This document shows positions 37,375-49,195 of a DNA stretch of 64,000 nt, in pieces. The position numbers and the translations under genes were made by a program. The first letter of the stretch is position 1, and every line of letters starts with the position of its first letter. The DNA is taken from contig JAVDOI010000011.1 in assembly GCA_032191485.1 (NCBI GenBank), positions 20,137,887 to 20,201,886 of the forward strand, written 5' to 3'. This stretch comes from Leptoclinus maculatus (Eukaryota; Chordata; Actinopteri; Perciformes; Stichaeidae). The notes under the pieces were generated by a model, which worked only from the letters and a program-made list of their open reading frames with translations, had not been told where the DNA came from and did not search any database.

Positions 37375-37375
<1 letters not shown>

Positions 37376-37473
37376 GGCGTGATAAGAAAACAATGTTAGA
37401 CAGGCAGTTTATCATAAGGGCAGGAAGAGACAGAGAAAGATTAGAGAGCATCCACATATTCACAGGAACACAA

Positions 37474-37475
<2 letters not shown>

Positions 37476-37528
<53 letters not shown>
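37476..37528 (+). repeat. (TG)n microsatellite
   Basis: About 26 perfect units. Confidence 0.97.
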
Positions 37529-37529
<1 letters not shown>

Positions 37530-37612
37530 ACGATTTCCAGCAAATGACTCACAAGAAAAAAAGGTTATTTTGTGGGAATCAAATTTAAATTAGGTTGACA
37601 TGAACTTTGCGT

Positions 37613-37617
<5 letters not shown>

Positions 37618-37661
<44 letters not shown>
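37618..37661 (+). repeat. (GT)n microsatellite
   Basis: About 22 perfect units. Confidence 0.97.
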
Positions 37662-37666
<5 letters not shown>

Positions 37667-37799
37667 ACAGTACCCACTACACACACGCGTGTGTCTCTCC
37701 CTGTATCTAATGACATTATGTTTGTTAATATCTGTGTCATATAATCCTTGCTTGCTTTAATCTCCTTCACTTATACCCCTGCATGTATACATTTTAGCC

Positions 37800-37801
<2 letters not shown>

Positions 37802-37841
<40 letters not shown>
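37802..37841 (+). repeat. (TG)n microsatellite
   Basis: About 20 perfect units. Confidence 0.97.
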
Positions 37842-37843
<2 letters not shown>

Positions 37844-38579
37844 CCCGTGTTCATTGCCACAGTGAACGCGGTGTTTAAGGCTGTTTATATGTTAACGAGA
37901 CCTGTCATCTAGAACATAATAGCTCCGCTAATGTAATCACAGCCATTATCACGCTTATGATCTCTGTCTCAGACATTACCGCTGGTGTCACATGCTTGTC
38001 AATGCTGCTGTGATCCCCCCCCCCCCCTCCACCACCACTTCCATAATGCACTGGCCGACCGCACGCCGTTGACATTTCCCGTGCTTCCTCGCATGTCAAG
38101 GAATTAGGCGATTCGGACAATCTAATTGGAAAAGACAGCCGTGTAATCCTCACGTTTTAATCTGAGCTCTTTTACTTGCGTGTACGTGGCCACATACGTC
38201 GCCTGTAGCTCAGTAGAAAGTAGAAAAAAATACTGAAAAATCTGGAAACACTTAAGAGTTCACAGCAAAAGTTTGCAGAGTGGTCGTTGTAAGCACGAAC
38301 ACATCGTATTGGCTGGTATTGCTTCTGTCATTGTGGTCCGATAGGGCTCAGTGAGCCTTTAATTGAGACAGACTTCATTTCAAGCAGGCAGAACAAAGAC
38401 AACTGTTCTCTCCTCGAATCAGACACCTAGAAACGCACTTGCTGGGTCATCGTTGGACCTTAGTTCTGATTTTAAAAGCACATAGAAGCATGGCAGCTGT
38501 TATGGAAAGGTTTCCAAATTCTCCCCGAATGATCCAGTCCAGTCCATTCTTTTCTGTCAGCCATGCAGTCTTGTAGAAT

Positions 38580-38949
38580 CTTTAAAGGTGCAGTGTGTAT
38601 GTAAGATGTGGCGCCATCTAGCGGTGAGGTCGCAGATTGCAACCAACTGAAACTGCTCCCGTGTGCCAAGCGGGTAGAAGAACAATGACCGACGCAAAAA
38701 CGTGAACAAAAAAAAAAAAAGTGAATAGCTTGACTCTCGAGCCAGTGTTTGGTTTGTCCATTCTGGGCTACTGTAGAAACATGGTGGGCCGGCCCACTAA
38801 TGTAGGTATGAACTGCTCATTCTAAGCTAACGAAAACACAAAGATTCTTATTTTCAGGTGATTATACGCTAAAGAAAACATACTTATTAATATTCTATTC
38901 TATTTCTACTACTACATCTCTCTAAAAACCACACACTAGCCCTTTAAAG
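38580..38949 (+). repeat. Dispersed TIR repeat, family C full-length copy
   Basis: Starts CTTTAAAGGTGCAGTGTG and ends CACACACTAGCCCTTTAAAG, an inverted pair. Inside are GGCGCCATCTAGCGGTGAGG, CAGATTGCAACCAACTGAA, GAGCCAGTGTTTGGTTTGTC, TTCTGGGCTACTGTAGAAAC and TTTTCAGGTGATTATACGCT. A shorter copy at 45681 shares both ends and several inner blocks. Terminal inverted repeats suggest a non-autonomous DNA transposon, from a common percomorph family. Confidence 0.75.
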
Positions 38950-39114
38950 TGAGACTACGGGTGTTTAACCTTTGAAAGAAGAAATAACAATTCTGTTAAG
39001 TTGAATTAATAAGTAACAAAATGCACCATTGCTCACTTGCCCTACTTGGTCTGGTGTGACCAGTAGCTTACGGTGGCCCAGTGTTATTATGGTCCCTGGC
39101 CACCTCTCAACTAC

Positions 39115-39210
39115 ATCTTAAGTCCAATATTTGGTTTCCTTTCAGCTCCGTTTTGGTCTCCACCAACTCCGGAGGGAAATACCCGTCTCTTTAGCCTGGC
39201 TCTTCAGAAA
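39115..39210 (+). repeat. Dispersed repeat, family B fragment
   Basis: AGTCCAATATTTGGTTTCC then TTCAGCTCCGTTTTGGTCTC, CACCAACTCCGGAGG and GTCTCTTTAGCCTGG align with the first 90 bp of the copies at 10862 and 41055. Similarity stops after about 39210. Confidence 0.6.
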
Positions 39211-39927
39211 GATGGTTGATGAGATCATTGAGAATCAAAAACCAGAACAAGAAAGAGAGTTTAGAGTAAACTATCGAGTGACAAAAAATAAAACTATCGC
39301 CTGTCTATTAATTACATCGGAAATAGTTTGTTTGTTTGAATATCTAGATAATCTTGCAATAATTTCCAACACCATACCAATCATTTCCCACTAAGCTGAT
39401 TCTCAGTGGGTGCTGTACCGACTTAAATCTCTTCGCAAAGGCTGACGTCCACCCTAAATATAATCAAGGTCTCATTATAAAACGGTTTACTACAAATGTA
39501 GCAGCATGACAGTGGCCACATTTTTGAGGTACTGAACATTGGTACGCAATATCAGCTTGAGTGCAAATATTGGCTAAAAGCTACCCTCGGGTATCATAAA
39601 ATATCCGGCACGCTTGCAGCGACGGAACAAAGTAGCTCAAAGTAAAGCCACCGAGTGCTTTGTGGTACTTTATGGTTCTCCCTGCAGAACTGCCATAAGC
39701 CAGGTAATCATGCTTTATTGCACCTCGCAGAGCCAAAACTACCTGTTGTACAATCGGCTGACAACTACAAAAAAACACAAGAAATAATGAATGAGTAAAA
39801 GCCAATTATGCCCCTTTCAGTGGCGTAAACAAACTACCCTGCTGTTCTTACATGACCTCGTCTACTCTGCTGCAACACTCCGCTGTCCTCCTTTTCCTTC
39901 AACCAATCTCTCTCGCTTTCTCTGTGC

Positions 39928-39930
<3 letters not shown>

Positions 39931-39971
<41 letters not shown>
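39931..39971 (+). repeat. (TG)n microsatellite
   Basis: About 20 units, followed 60 bp on by a (CA)12 run at 40031-40055. Confidence 0.96.
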
Positions 39972-39974
<3 letters not shown>

Positions 39975-40301
39975 CTTTTGCCTGCCAGCATTAGCAAGCT
40001 GTACTGGACACACACAAACACACAGATAAAAACACACACACACACACACACACACGCTCGCTACTGCCTGCCAGTTTGTATGTATGCAAGACAGACGAAG
40101 GAGCAGCATGTGTGTGAGTGTGAGTGTGTGTGTCTGAAAAAGATAATACAATTTTTGGGACTCCGGCAGCAGTACCTCTTCTTCTATGTTGCTATGGTAA
40201 CAAGCTCCGGACCAGAGAGTGAGAGCGAGAAAGATGGATAGAGAGAGACCCCCAAGGACACACACACACACACACTGCAAACATGCCTCCACACCACCAC
40301 C

Positions 40302-40304
<3 letters not shown>

Positions 40305-40366
<62 letters not shown>

Positions 40367-40367
40367 G
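40305..40367 (+). repeat. (CT)n microsatellite
   Basis: About 30 CT units with a few TTT interruptions near the right end. Confidence 0.96.
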
Positions 40368-40574
40368 CCTCAGACAAAGGCTTTTCCAGCCAATTATCCC
40401 GGCCCGGCACATGAAGGGTTAACAGCTGCTCGGTGTCTGTACCACAGAGATTCTACCTCGAGCCATTTGGTCTTGGCTGTAATCGCTGCACACTATTCTG
40501 CCGCGTTACATGCATGCCAACTATGTGAAATAGCAGTCTCTCATTGAGGGAAATTGCAATAGCAGCGTCCCCAC

Positions 40575-40605
<31 letters not shown>

Positions 40606-40637
40606 CACGCCAGCAGTGTGTGTGTGTGTGTGTGTGT
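40575..40637 (+). repeat. Facing (CA)n and (TG)n arrays
   Basis: (CA)14 at 40575-40602 and (TG)11 at 40615-40637 with a 12-bp spacer, so a perfect hairpin stem is possible. Confidence 0.93.
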
Positions 40638-41054
40638 CACAGTCTGACTAACCACGTACCATCTGACCTTATTGTCACTGGACCTGCTGTAACTCTGAAT
40701 CCATATCTGTGTGTGGGTTAATGTTAATTTTACTTACTTAATTAGTGCATCTTTCGTGAGCCAGAATCAATACACGACTGTGTGATATATTCCAGTATGT
40801 GAATACACATATTTTGTTAAAATGAAGCAAAATCAATATTTTGTATCTATTGTTTAAATGGCAAATCAATATTGCAATATTCATGTGCACTAATGTCATC
40901 GTGGTAAATCCAAATCAATGTCAGTGTTTATTAACAGTAGCTGCAGAATCAATATATCTTGGCATCACATTAACTCAGAGTTGGTAGATGTGTTCAGCTC
41001 AAGCTATTTTTTTATTTATTTCATAATTACACATTCAGCAATCATTGTGGAGTC

Positions 41055-41285
41055 GTGTTTTTAGCTCAGTTTTGGTCCCCTCCGACTCCTGAGGCAATAT
41101 CTGGGTCTTTAGCTGCTAAATATTCACACGCTAGTTGCTAACTTTGCCGTTTGGTGGCAGGTCTACAGTCGGATCATCCAAGATATGTTTGAGACAAAAA
41201 ACAAAGAGAAGCAGTTGATAGAAGCAGGGAACATAAAATTGTAGGCAGCAGAACCAAAACAAAGGGCTGAAAGACGTCACAATGG
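41055..41285 (+). repeat. Dispersed repeat, family B copy 3
   Basis: TTTTAGCTCAGTTTTGGTCC, GACTCCTGAGGCAATATCTG, TTTAGCTGCTAAATATTCAC, CGCTAGTTGCTAACTTTGCC and CAAAGGGCTGAAAGACGTCA match copy 1 in order. About 500 bp of other sequence separates it from the LINE at 41755. Confidence 0.68.
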
Positions 41286-41754
41286 ATCATTACACACAGT
41301 AAATTGATCCATTGTTAATTAATAATAATAATAATTACAGCAGCCTTACAGCTTGATTTGCATTATATTTTTTGCTGTCATCCTTATTTCTGTGGTGTTT
41401 TTGTCTCACTTTGACTAAGAACATATTGGGTTAGATAAAAGAGTATCACATAGCATATTTACATTTAATATCAATAGGGCATGGACTTTAAATACACAGT
41501 AGTGAGTACCTCAAATGCAGCCTAGGTCGAATAATTACTCAACGGCAGAATACAAAGACGCTGTTTCATTGTTATTGAAGAAAGCACAGCCTCCCGTTTT
41601 CAGGTGGGCAGACTCTAAACAGAAGAGTGAGTACGTGTGACAGCATTGGGAAAAAGAAGAGATGCTGTTACAAAGTGGCAGAACCGCTGTCATTTCGATC
41701 AGACGGATCGAAAGAAGTGACCTTTTCCGTGAACCTTTAGCTCTTATGTCCACA

Positions 41755-42850
41755 ACAACACACCGCAGTCCGTACAGAGGAAGTGCAGAGCGTTTTTAAA
41801 CACATACACCTCGACGAAGCACCCAAGCATTGACCAGCAAGCTGCTGGAAAGCTGATAGCGACAGCTGTCAGAGATCTCGTGTGAGCACTTTAATCGCTC
41901 ACTCCGGGTGAATGGAAATTGACGGTCATTTATCTTATGTCTGAGAAGAGAGATCCGGCCCCGGTGGCACTAACTTCAGCCGGTAAGACCTTCTTCGAGA
42001 GGCTACGACACAAAGCCAGTGGCTCTGTGAACCCACTTCAGTGTGCTCACAGGTAAGATGTGATACAGGTATCACCCTGCTTATTCACACAAAGCCGGGG
42101 CCAGGGCGGTGTTTGTTGACTCCTCAAGAGCACTCAAATTGCGGTGCAAGGCCATCTCGTGAGCCACGAGCTGCTTAGCCCGAAGCCTCATTCGGAATTC
42201 CGCTTTTCCTAATAGCGGGTCAGATACAATGGACACTCTACACACAGTATCACTATCAGATCTATCTATGCGGAAAAGACCCGAGGGTTCTGTATTATCA
42301 CCAGCGCTGTTTACTTTGCATACAGATGACTGCAGGAGTGAAGACCCTGATACGTTCCATCTGAAACAGTCTGATGACCATAATCCAGGGTGCATTTAAG
42401 AGCCTCCCGAGTGCCGCCGGTGCTTTTGCATCGTGGCGGAAAAAGCAATCACCTCGATCTGAGAGCATCCAAAACAACAGGAATGGTTATAGACTTCCCG
42501 GTGTAACCCGACACCCCTTCCCATCAAATTTGACAGTGGAAAGCCAGGCCATTGAGCAGGTGGATGAGTGTAAGTACTCGAGCACTATAACCGGCCACGG
42601 GCTTCACTTTTAAGAGCAATGACGAGCCGATCCTCTCAGGGTGCCTAAAGAGGCTCTTCTTGAGGAGCTGCAGCTGTCTGCATTTGCAACGGTCGGTGCC
42701 ACAGGCCTTTTACATTTTGTACTGAATTAGTGTTGAGGTTGTACATCAGTGCCTGCTTTAGATCTCTGTCTGAGACTGTTAGTGGAAAAAAATAAAAAAA
42801 TCATCACTCAAGATGTGCCTAATCTCTGAAAACAGATTTCTGCATTCATG
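41755..42850 (+). pseudogene. Decayed L2/CR1-type LINE reverse transcriptase
   Basis: Homology to a non-LTR retrotransposon polymerase can be read across three frames. In one frame (from about 41958) is DPAPVALTSAGKTFFERL, then GSVNPLQCAHR; in a second is ARAVFVDSSRAL and then EGSVLSPALFTLHTDDCR with QSDD at the position of the catalytic F-x-DD motif; in a third is MVIDFPV and AIEQVDECKYSSTI. This order matches the RT domain of fish L2-like LINEs. A plausible upstream segment EVQSVFKHIHLDEAP starts near 41775. Stops and frameshifts throughout mean it is dead. Exact ends are uncertain, and clade assignment (L2 versus a relative) is from memory. Confidence 0.82.
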
Positions 42851-44387
42851 TGTAGGCAACAGGACAAGATATCGGAAGCGTTCCGGTTTTCCGTCTGAAG
42901 TAGTATCGACCGTTCAAGGTCGAGCAGGCTTTGGTTGAACGCAGGTCAACAGTCCGAAGCCTAAATTAAATATGGGAACCCGGCGGCTATCGTCTGACAA
43001 CGATTTAACTTTTCATCGGTTTAGAATTAGCTTGTGTCACTGGCTACTGTACCGGTTGTACACGTCGTCTCTCAACTTCAACTCTCGTCTCGCATCTCAA
43101 GTTGCTGATCGGAGTGTGAACAGTGAGCAGCACACGGAAGCACAAAGAAGCTTTGGCCCGGATATCCGCTGGCTACACCGGAACCCCTAGAAATGTATCG
43201 CCCCTTGCCCTCGACCGATGAGATCCGAGACCTGCACAATCACAGCAATTTACAAATAGTGAACGAATACCTGCAGACTCAATACTTTATCCCGAGTATA
43301 AACTGCTGCCAATGGGGCATAGACGTAGCTCTGTGGATTTCCCAATTAATGCTAGGAAGATACTTCAAAATATTGTCGAGATGATCACTTTGTCAGATTA
43401 AAGTCTTCCTGTGATGTCGTCAGTCAACATGGCAGACCTTCAAGTTGGACCCCGACCGATCAAAGCTTTCTTTCCTTTACGAGTTGTGTGAGGTGAATTG
43501 GTGATATCTGGTGTCGTGACGAAGCTCCACCACAATCGCTTTCATCAATTACAATTACGACTAAAAATAAGAGCAGTGCAAATACAGTTGCAATATGTGC
43601 GTGCAGCAAAGTGTGGGAAAAATCACCAAAATGATCTAAATCTATTGTGCAATAAGCTCTTTCTGAGTTTAGACTTGTTCCACGCAATCCATGTGTAGCA
43701 GACAAGTGCCTCAGTAACCTCAGTATGACGCTCAAAATGTTATTTATTAACCCGAAGAAAAAAGACTGAGTAAACAGTCATTTCTGAAGAGAATAATCAA
43801 AAAATAATGAGCTTCGAAGAGGTGAATTAACTGTGAATAGGAGCGGAGGTGGAAACACGCCGCCTCAGATATGCGCTTCACCTCATCAAACACTTTAAAT
43901 GACGAGTCTCGGAGCAGTAAACATCCGTCTTCCTTTGTCTGTCTCGCGGAGCTGTACCTGGGGGCTCCGGGGAAAGGGCCTGACAGGACAGCCGCTGTTT
44001 TCTAGGTCACCTCTCCCTGCATGGCAGACCATCAAGGCCACCCACGTACCTGGTCGCTACACCGGGGATACAATGTTTTGAGAAGCCTCCGTTCTTCGGC
44101 AGATTCAGACGGACAAGGACTTTGTGTTCTGTCAGTGTGAAAACGTCAGACGGGACCTGGAATCTGTTTTTCAGTTGTTATCCCTTCGCAGGCACAGGCT
44201 GGCTCATGGTGATGTGGCGTTACACACTGACACAGCCGGCTCCAGGGGAGGGAGAGAAAAACACCCACTAGTGTGGAGTCAGACTGAAAGATCAGTTTGC
44301 TGATCTTAGTTAGTTAGTCGATTTCATATACTAACTATTAAGGCAGCGTCTTAATTTAAATTTGTGGAAATATGTTTGCTTTCGTGC

Positions 44388-44690
44388 CGAGAAGATTGAT
44401 ACCACTCATTGTACCACTCTGTACATTAAATGTGAAGCTAGAACCCAGACACTGTTAGCTTAGCATAAAGTGAATTCATTAACACATATTTACACTTCAA
44501 ACAAAGTAAATAGAACGTGTTAACTGCCCTTAAAGGGGTGCTTGTAGGTGGATTCAGTCAGCTTTGAACAGAGCCAAGCTAGCTGTTTCCCCTTTATCTT
44601 AATGCCAAGCTAAGCTAACGGTCTCCTGGCTCTAGCTTCATATTACGTGTACAAACAGAGTGGCATCTTCTCATCTTTGTTAACTGATTG
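44388..44690. repeat. Dispersed fold-back repeat, family A copy 3
   Basis: GAGAAGATTGATACCACTC starts the copy, then TGAAGCTAGAACCCAGACAC and GTTAGCTTAGCATAAAG (44454-44470). The inverted arm AATGCCAAGCTAAGCTAACG at 44601 is followed by CTCTAGCTTCATATTACGTG and GAGTGGCATCTTCTCATC. The arms mirror each other around a roughly 130-bp centre. Confidence 0.75.
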
Positions 44691-45680
44691 TAATGCAACA
44701 ATCTTATTGTATTAAAAATACAAATACACACAAAAACAACTGTATCCATTATTATTGACATGATCCTAGATTTCCGTTGAAATATTTATCTAAGTGCTTA
44801 CTTAGTCAAATTAATTTTATTCATACAGCCCAACATATTACCTATGAAGCACCAATGACACAAAACGTACGTTGTCTGTGTAAAACTGAGATCCTAAGCA
44901 AAAGCATACGACTCTCAGTATTTTTAGGGGGGGCTAATAACTTTGGAACAAAGCGATAAAGAAAAAAATTCTCCCGAAAGTAATTACGGCTGGTTTCTCG
45001 GCACAGCGCTGTGTAACATTGTAGAGATCTCCTTTTAGTCTCTAGAAATAGAAAGAAATAGAGCAGTATCTCTGACTAAAATAACTAAAGCATGATATGA
45101 TAAAAATTAATGAGGAAAATATTACAAATCCCCATGAAGCCAAACGACTTCAGTCTGAAGGATTTACTCTGATAACATGGTGATTATACTGAGAAAACAA
45201 GAGCGACGGAAGAAAACCTGAACGAAAAAGAATAAGACGCAGGAATGGAAAGAATAAAAGGGAAGAGGGTGGAGGAGAAAGGATCATTAACATTCACATT
45301 AACAGTGCATCGAGAGATGGTGGGTAATATGTGTTTATATGAAAACTTGTGGGAGGTGGTATGAACGTTAGGCTTTTTATGTGTTGTTATTTGCAGTAGC
45401 ATTAACAATTTGACCCGGTTTCTTTCTTTCCTTCTCTTGAGGTTCAAGCCCCACAGGGTCTGAGACTCGATTGTTTTTGCTCAGGTTTTCTTATCCTTAT
45501 TATTCTCCTCCTGCTCTTACACACCGTCCCCCCGGGAGCTCGGAGATTTGTGTACAACCACATATCTAATGATGTGCAAACACTTCAAAACAAATGTCGC
45601 TCCTATTTGCCTAATGGTGGCGCTAAAAATAACACTCGGAGCCCAGAATCTCCACCGCTGTATGTGTGAACGTGAACTAC

Positions 45681-45887
45681 TTAAAGGGCCAGTGTGCAAC
45701 CAACTGAAGCCTTTTCCCGTGTGCCAAGAAGACCTACGGTGGCCAACGTGAAGACTACTGTAGGAACATGGAGGTGTGAAGAGGACCCGATTTTCAGGTA
45801 ATTATACACTATAGAAAACATACTTAAACATAATATTGCTTCCATTTTTTGCCAGTAGATTCCATTAAATCCTACACTGGCCCTTTC
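45681..45887 (+). repeat. Dispersed TIR repeat, family C internally deleted copy
   Basis: Left end TTAAAGGGCCAGTGTG and right end TACACTGGCCCTTT are inverted. Shared inner blocks with the 38580 copy include GCAACCAACTGAA, CCCGTGTGCCAAG, CTACTGTAGGAACATGG and TTTTCAGGTAATTATACACT. About 160 bp of the longer copy is missing. Confidence 0.75.
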
Positions 45888-46565
45888 AATACTTGTATAC
45901 CGTTTCTACATTTTTATGGTATTAGTAATAGTGATAGTAATGGTTTATTATTATAGTTACAATCTCTCAAAACCGAAAAGATTCCAACACTGCTTAAACT
46001 GTTAGAAGGCTGAAAGACCCGCTGGGTACAGGTCGCTCTCCGTGGAGGTTCCTGTGAGCTTTTGCACCCGAATGATGCGTATACTCTTAACATTGCCTTG
46101 GGACGCAACCATGTCATGGCGGGTGTGTTGCTCAGGACCAAAGGAGAAAAAAAAGCTGCAAGAAGCACAACCGGGGGCCAAGCAACAGGCCCATTCTGAA
46201 CGGGCAGGTTTTTGAACAGATGCCATACTGCACTAGTTATCTTACGGATAGAAAACATGTAAAGGCACAACAAAATAAATCCGTATTTCTTCTCCAGTCA
46301 TCTATTGAAAAACACACTACAAGCTATGTGAGAGGGGAATAATATGGAGAACATGAAAGAGATGATTTGAAAGGCAAACTAAGAAACACCAGTGAGGAGA
46401 TGTGGGCTTTTGAACAGTAAACACAAACAGTAGGACCAGCTGAGCGCACAAATGTGTACGTGTGTGTGTGTGTGTGTGTCCAGGGAGTGTGTGCTTCAGG
46501 ATGAAGCAATCGAATCTCCAACCTTCAATATATGGACTAGTATTGACACAGACCCGTCTTGGTCT

Positions 46566-46568
<3 letters not shown>

Positions 46569-46609
<41 letters not shown>
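46569..46609 (+). repeat. (TG)n microsatellite
   Basis: About 20 units; a shorter TG run lies at 46460-46479. Confidence 0.95.
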
Positions 46610-46612
<3 letters not shown>

Positions 46613-48551
46613 ACTGGAAAAAACGGAATTGTCTGCACGCTACCCAAAACGCATCGGGACCCAATTCCCCAGAGCTGGATGACGTCCCGAGACCGCTTTA
46701 GAAAAAAAAAACAATGTCGCTGATGTGTATCACGCTTCAGCTGACTTCATCCGTCATCATTTGTGCGTGCGATCCAAACTTAATGAAAGTAAAACGCAGC
46801 AGACCATCAGATACACAAAACAACACCTCAGGATCAATACGCATTTAGACAGCCTGTGCGTGGTCACAGATGCACATACACAGACACAATGCAAATGCAC
46901 ACACACACACACACACACGCGCACAAGGTTGAACACGAGCCAGACTCACACACACATACACACTTAGCGTATTGATTGAGGTCCCTCTTAGCCATTTGCT
47001 CCACTGGCTGTACGGGCAGAGTGAGGGCTTACAGCTCGCAGTCTGGCCTCACCAAACCACCGCCATCTATCTACAGGTTAATGAGGCTCATCTAAGGTTT
47101 TCTTTGCTTCTTTTTTTTCTACTGTGCATAGCAGCAGTGTCCTCAGCATTACTCACATTTATAAAGAAAATGACCTTTTATCTGGGATAAGAATAAATAA
47201 TGTAGGAGAGAGAGAGAGAGTACCGTCAACTTGGTCACTGTGGAAATAGTTGTTTACTGAAATGGATTATTCAGAATTGAAGTTCAAGTTGTGCCCATAA
47301 ACTGCTTTGTGCTCGTGAAATATGATTTTGGAACAATGCAGGGCGGCCAGGTTTCCCGTTGTGACATCAGACAAAATAAATATATTGCATCTGCAGGATA
47401 TTCACTACCTTTGTAGACAACTTTTTTCTTATCTGCGATAATCAAGGGTTTATGGGAAATAATTTTTGTAAAAGGGTGTTTACAACAATGTTTCCTTATT
47501 TTGTGGCGCAAATCTGATCCCCTTCCCTTCAGCTCTTTATATGCTGAACATGTGTTCAGAGTAAAAAAGCACTATGAAAAAAAATACACATTGATGTGGG
47601 TGTATTGCTACAGGTACAGCTGAGAAGATATCCCATCCAGGAAGTCCAGTTTGAGGCTCATCAGACGGTGAAACATTTGAATACAATGAGACAGAATTAT
47701 ATTGCCCAACGCTGTCCAGTTACCACAGTAACAATCATTTTATACTCGGTCTCAATGATGGTGAGTTAAGCAGTAGAAATACACCACATCAACGTTACAA
47801 ATGCTCAACCAGGAATGAGATTTGATTGGTCAATGGAGGGCCTCGATAGATTACGTCACACTGAATTCAACTTTTTTGCAACACCACTCTGGATTTTTAA
47901 GTGAATTGAACTGACCTGCCTGCGCTGCACAATTTATCAAAATTTAATCGAAATGGTAATATGGCTTGCTGTAGTTTGTTCAAGGTAAAATGTATCAAAA
48001 TACTATTTGAAATGTAATATAATTGTGCAGCAAAGATGTCCTGGCCTTCACATATTCTGCAGACTTAAGAGAACTTGTTTTTTTTGGTACAGAGCCTCGC
48101 AAAAATCACACCATAATCCTTTTATTTTTATGTTTTTCAATGAAAATGAGTATATTGATGCATTGCAAATCATATAACAATTGCAACACAAAATAGTTAT
48201 AATTACATATTTCTTTCAAAATGGTTCAGCCCTACCTGGCACAGTACAAAAGAGTCACACTGTAAAGGAGCAGTTGTAGACACAAACAAGTCTGTCTCAC
48301 ACAGCTGAACCTCTTTTGTTCACAAATGTTCAAACTCTGCCTGTGATCATGACAAATTCAAACATATCTAAGGTGATATACAGATTCAATTACATGTAAT
48401 ACTGTTGTTCATGATTGGATGTGGGGAGTTTGGGGGAGGTGTGGAGGATTTCAGTATTAAAGATAGAATTAGTGGGATTTTAGTATTAGAATTAGTTTAG
48501 TATGATGATTAGCACCTCTTATGGTGAATAGAAGTGTCAAAATAATAAGAA

Positions 48552-49195
48552 TGTTACGATGGGTTAAAGAGTTGCAATATATTTATCTATGAGATGTAAT
48601 ATGTTTAGAATGAATATAGGAAGCATCGTGGAAATGCCGCACATATGCTTGTAAAAAGTGTCAAAGTATCAGGAAGTACCAGAATACTTATCTAGTGTAG
48701 AGTGTGTTTACAATATGTTTACTATAGGAGTGTTGAACCATAAGAGACAATTATTGGATGTATTATTAATGAATGTATTAATCTGTAAGAATAGTCGATA
48801 GGGATAGACAGGATTTTAAGTCGGGCTTTAACAGAGGACACCAGGATTAGAGCGAGGACCCAAGAGGAACCCAAGAAGGAGGAGCTACAGACGGAGACCA
48901 ATAGGAGACGACGAGGGAGTCAGCTGACTAAGGCTAGGAGGAGTCAGCTGGATTTAGGCCAATAGAATTTGAGACAGATATTTTATGGACTATGAAAGGA
49001 GATTCAAATGATTATTTCAGTCTCTTCCTTACATTTCGTCCTTCAGGTAATAAGCTTCCTGTTTGGAGTGTGTGTGAAAGCTGTTCTCGAGAGCATTTTA
49101 CTATCGATAGTTAATTCAGATTGCATTTGTTATTAAATACATGTTTTATTTTGAAACCTGAATTCAGCGAACTTATTTTTGGCGCACATGCGCAG
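48552..49195 (+). repeat. Possible solo LTR-like sequence
   Basis: Starts TGTTACGATGGG. It has a TTTTATGG/TATGAAAGG promoter-like stretch near 48980, a possible poly-A signal ATTAAA at 49132, and ends near TTATTTTTGGCGCACA at 49195. These features in this order resemble an old LTR, but no target duplication, second LTR or internal coding sequence was found. Very tentative. Confidence 0.25.

Noticed and set aside
37343..37841. Regularly spaced arrays considered as a CRISPR-like structure
   Set aside because: The repeated parts are plain dinucleotide runs of unequal length with unrelated spacers, in a vertebrate genome.
42972..43384. Two consecutive plus-strand frames after the LINE as its continuation
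   Set aside because: Their peptides do not resemble the LINE 3' coding region or any domain I know; likely chance frames.
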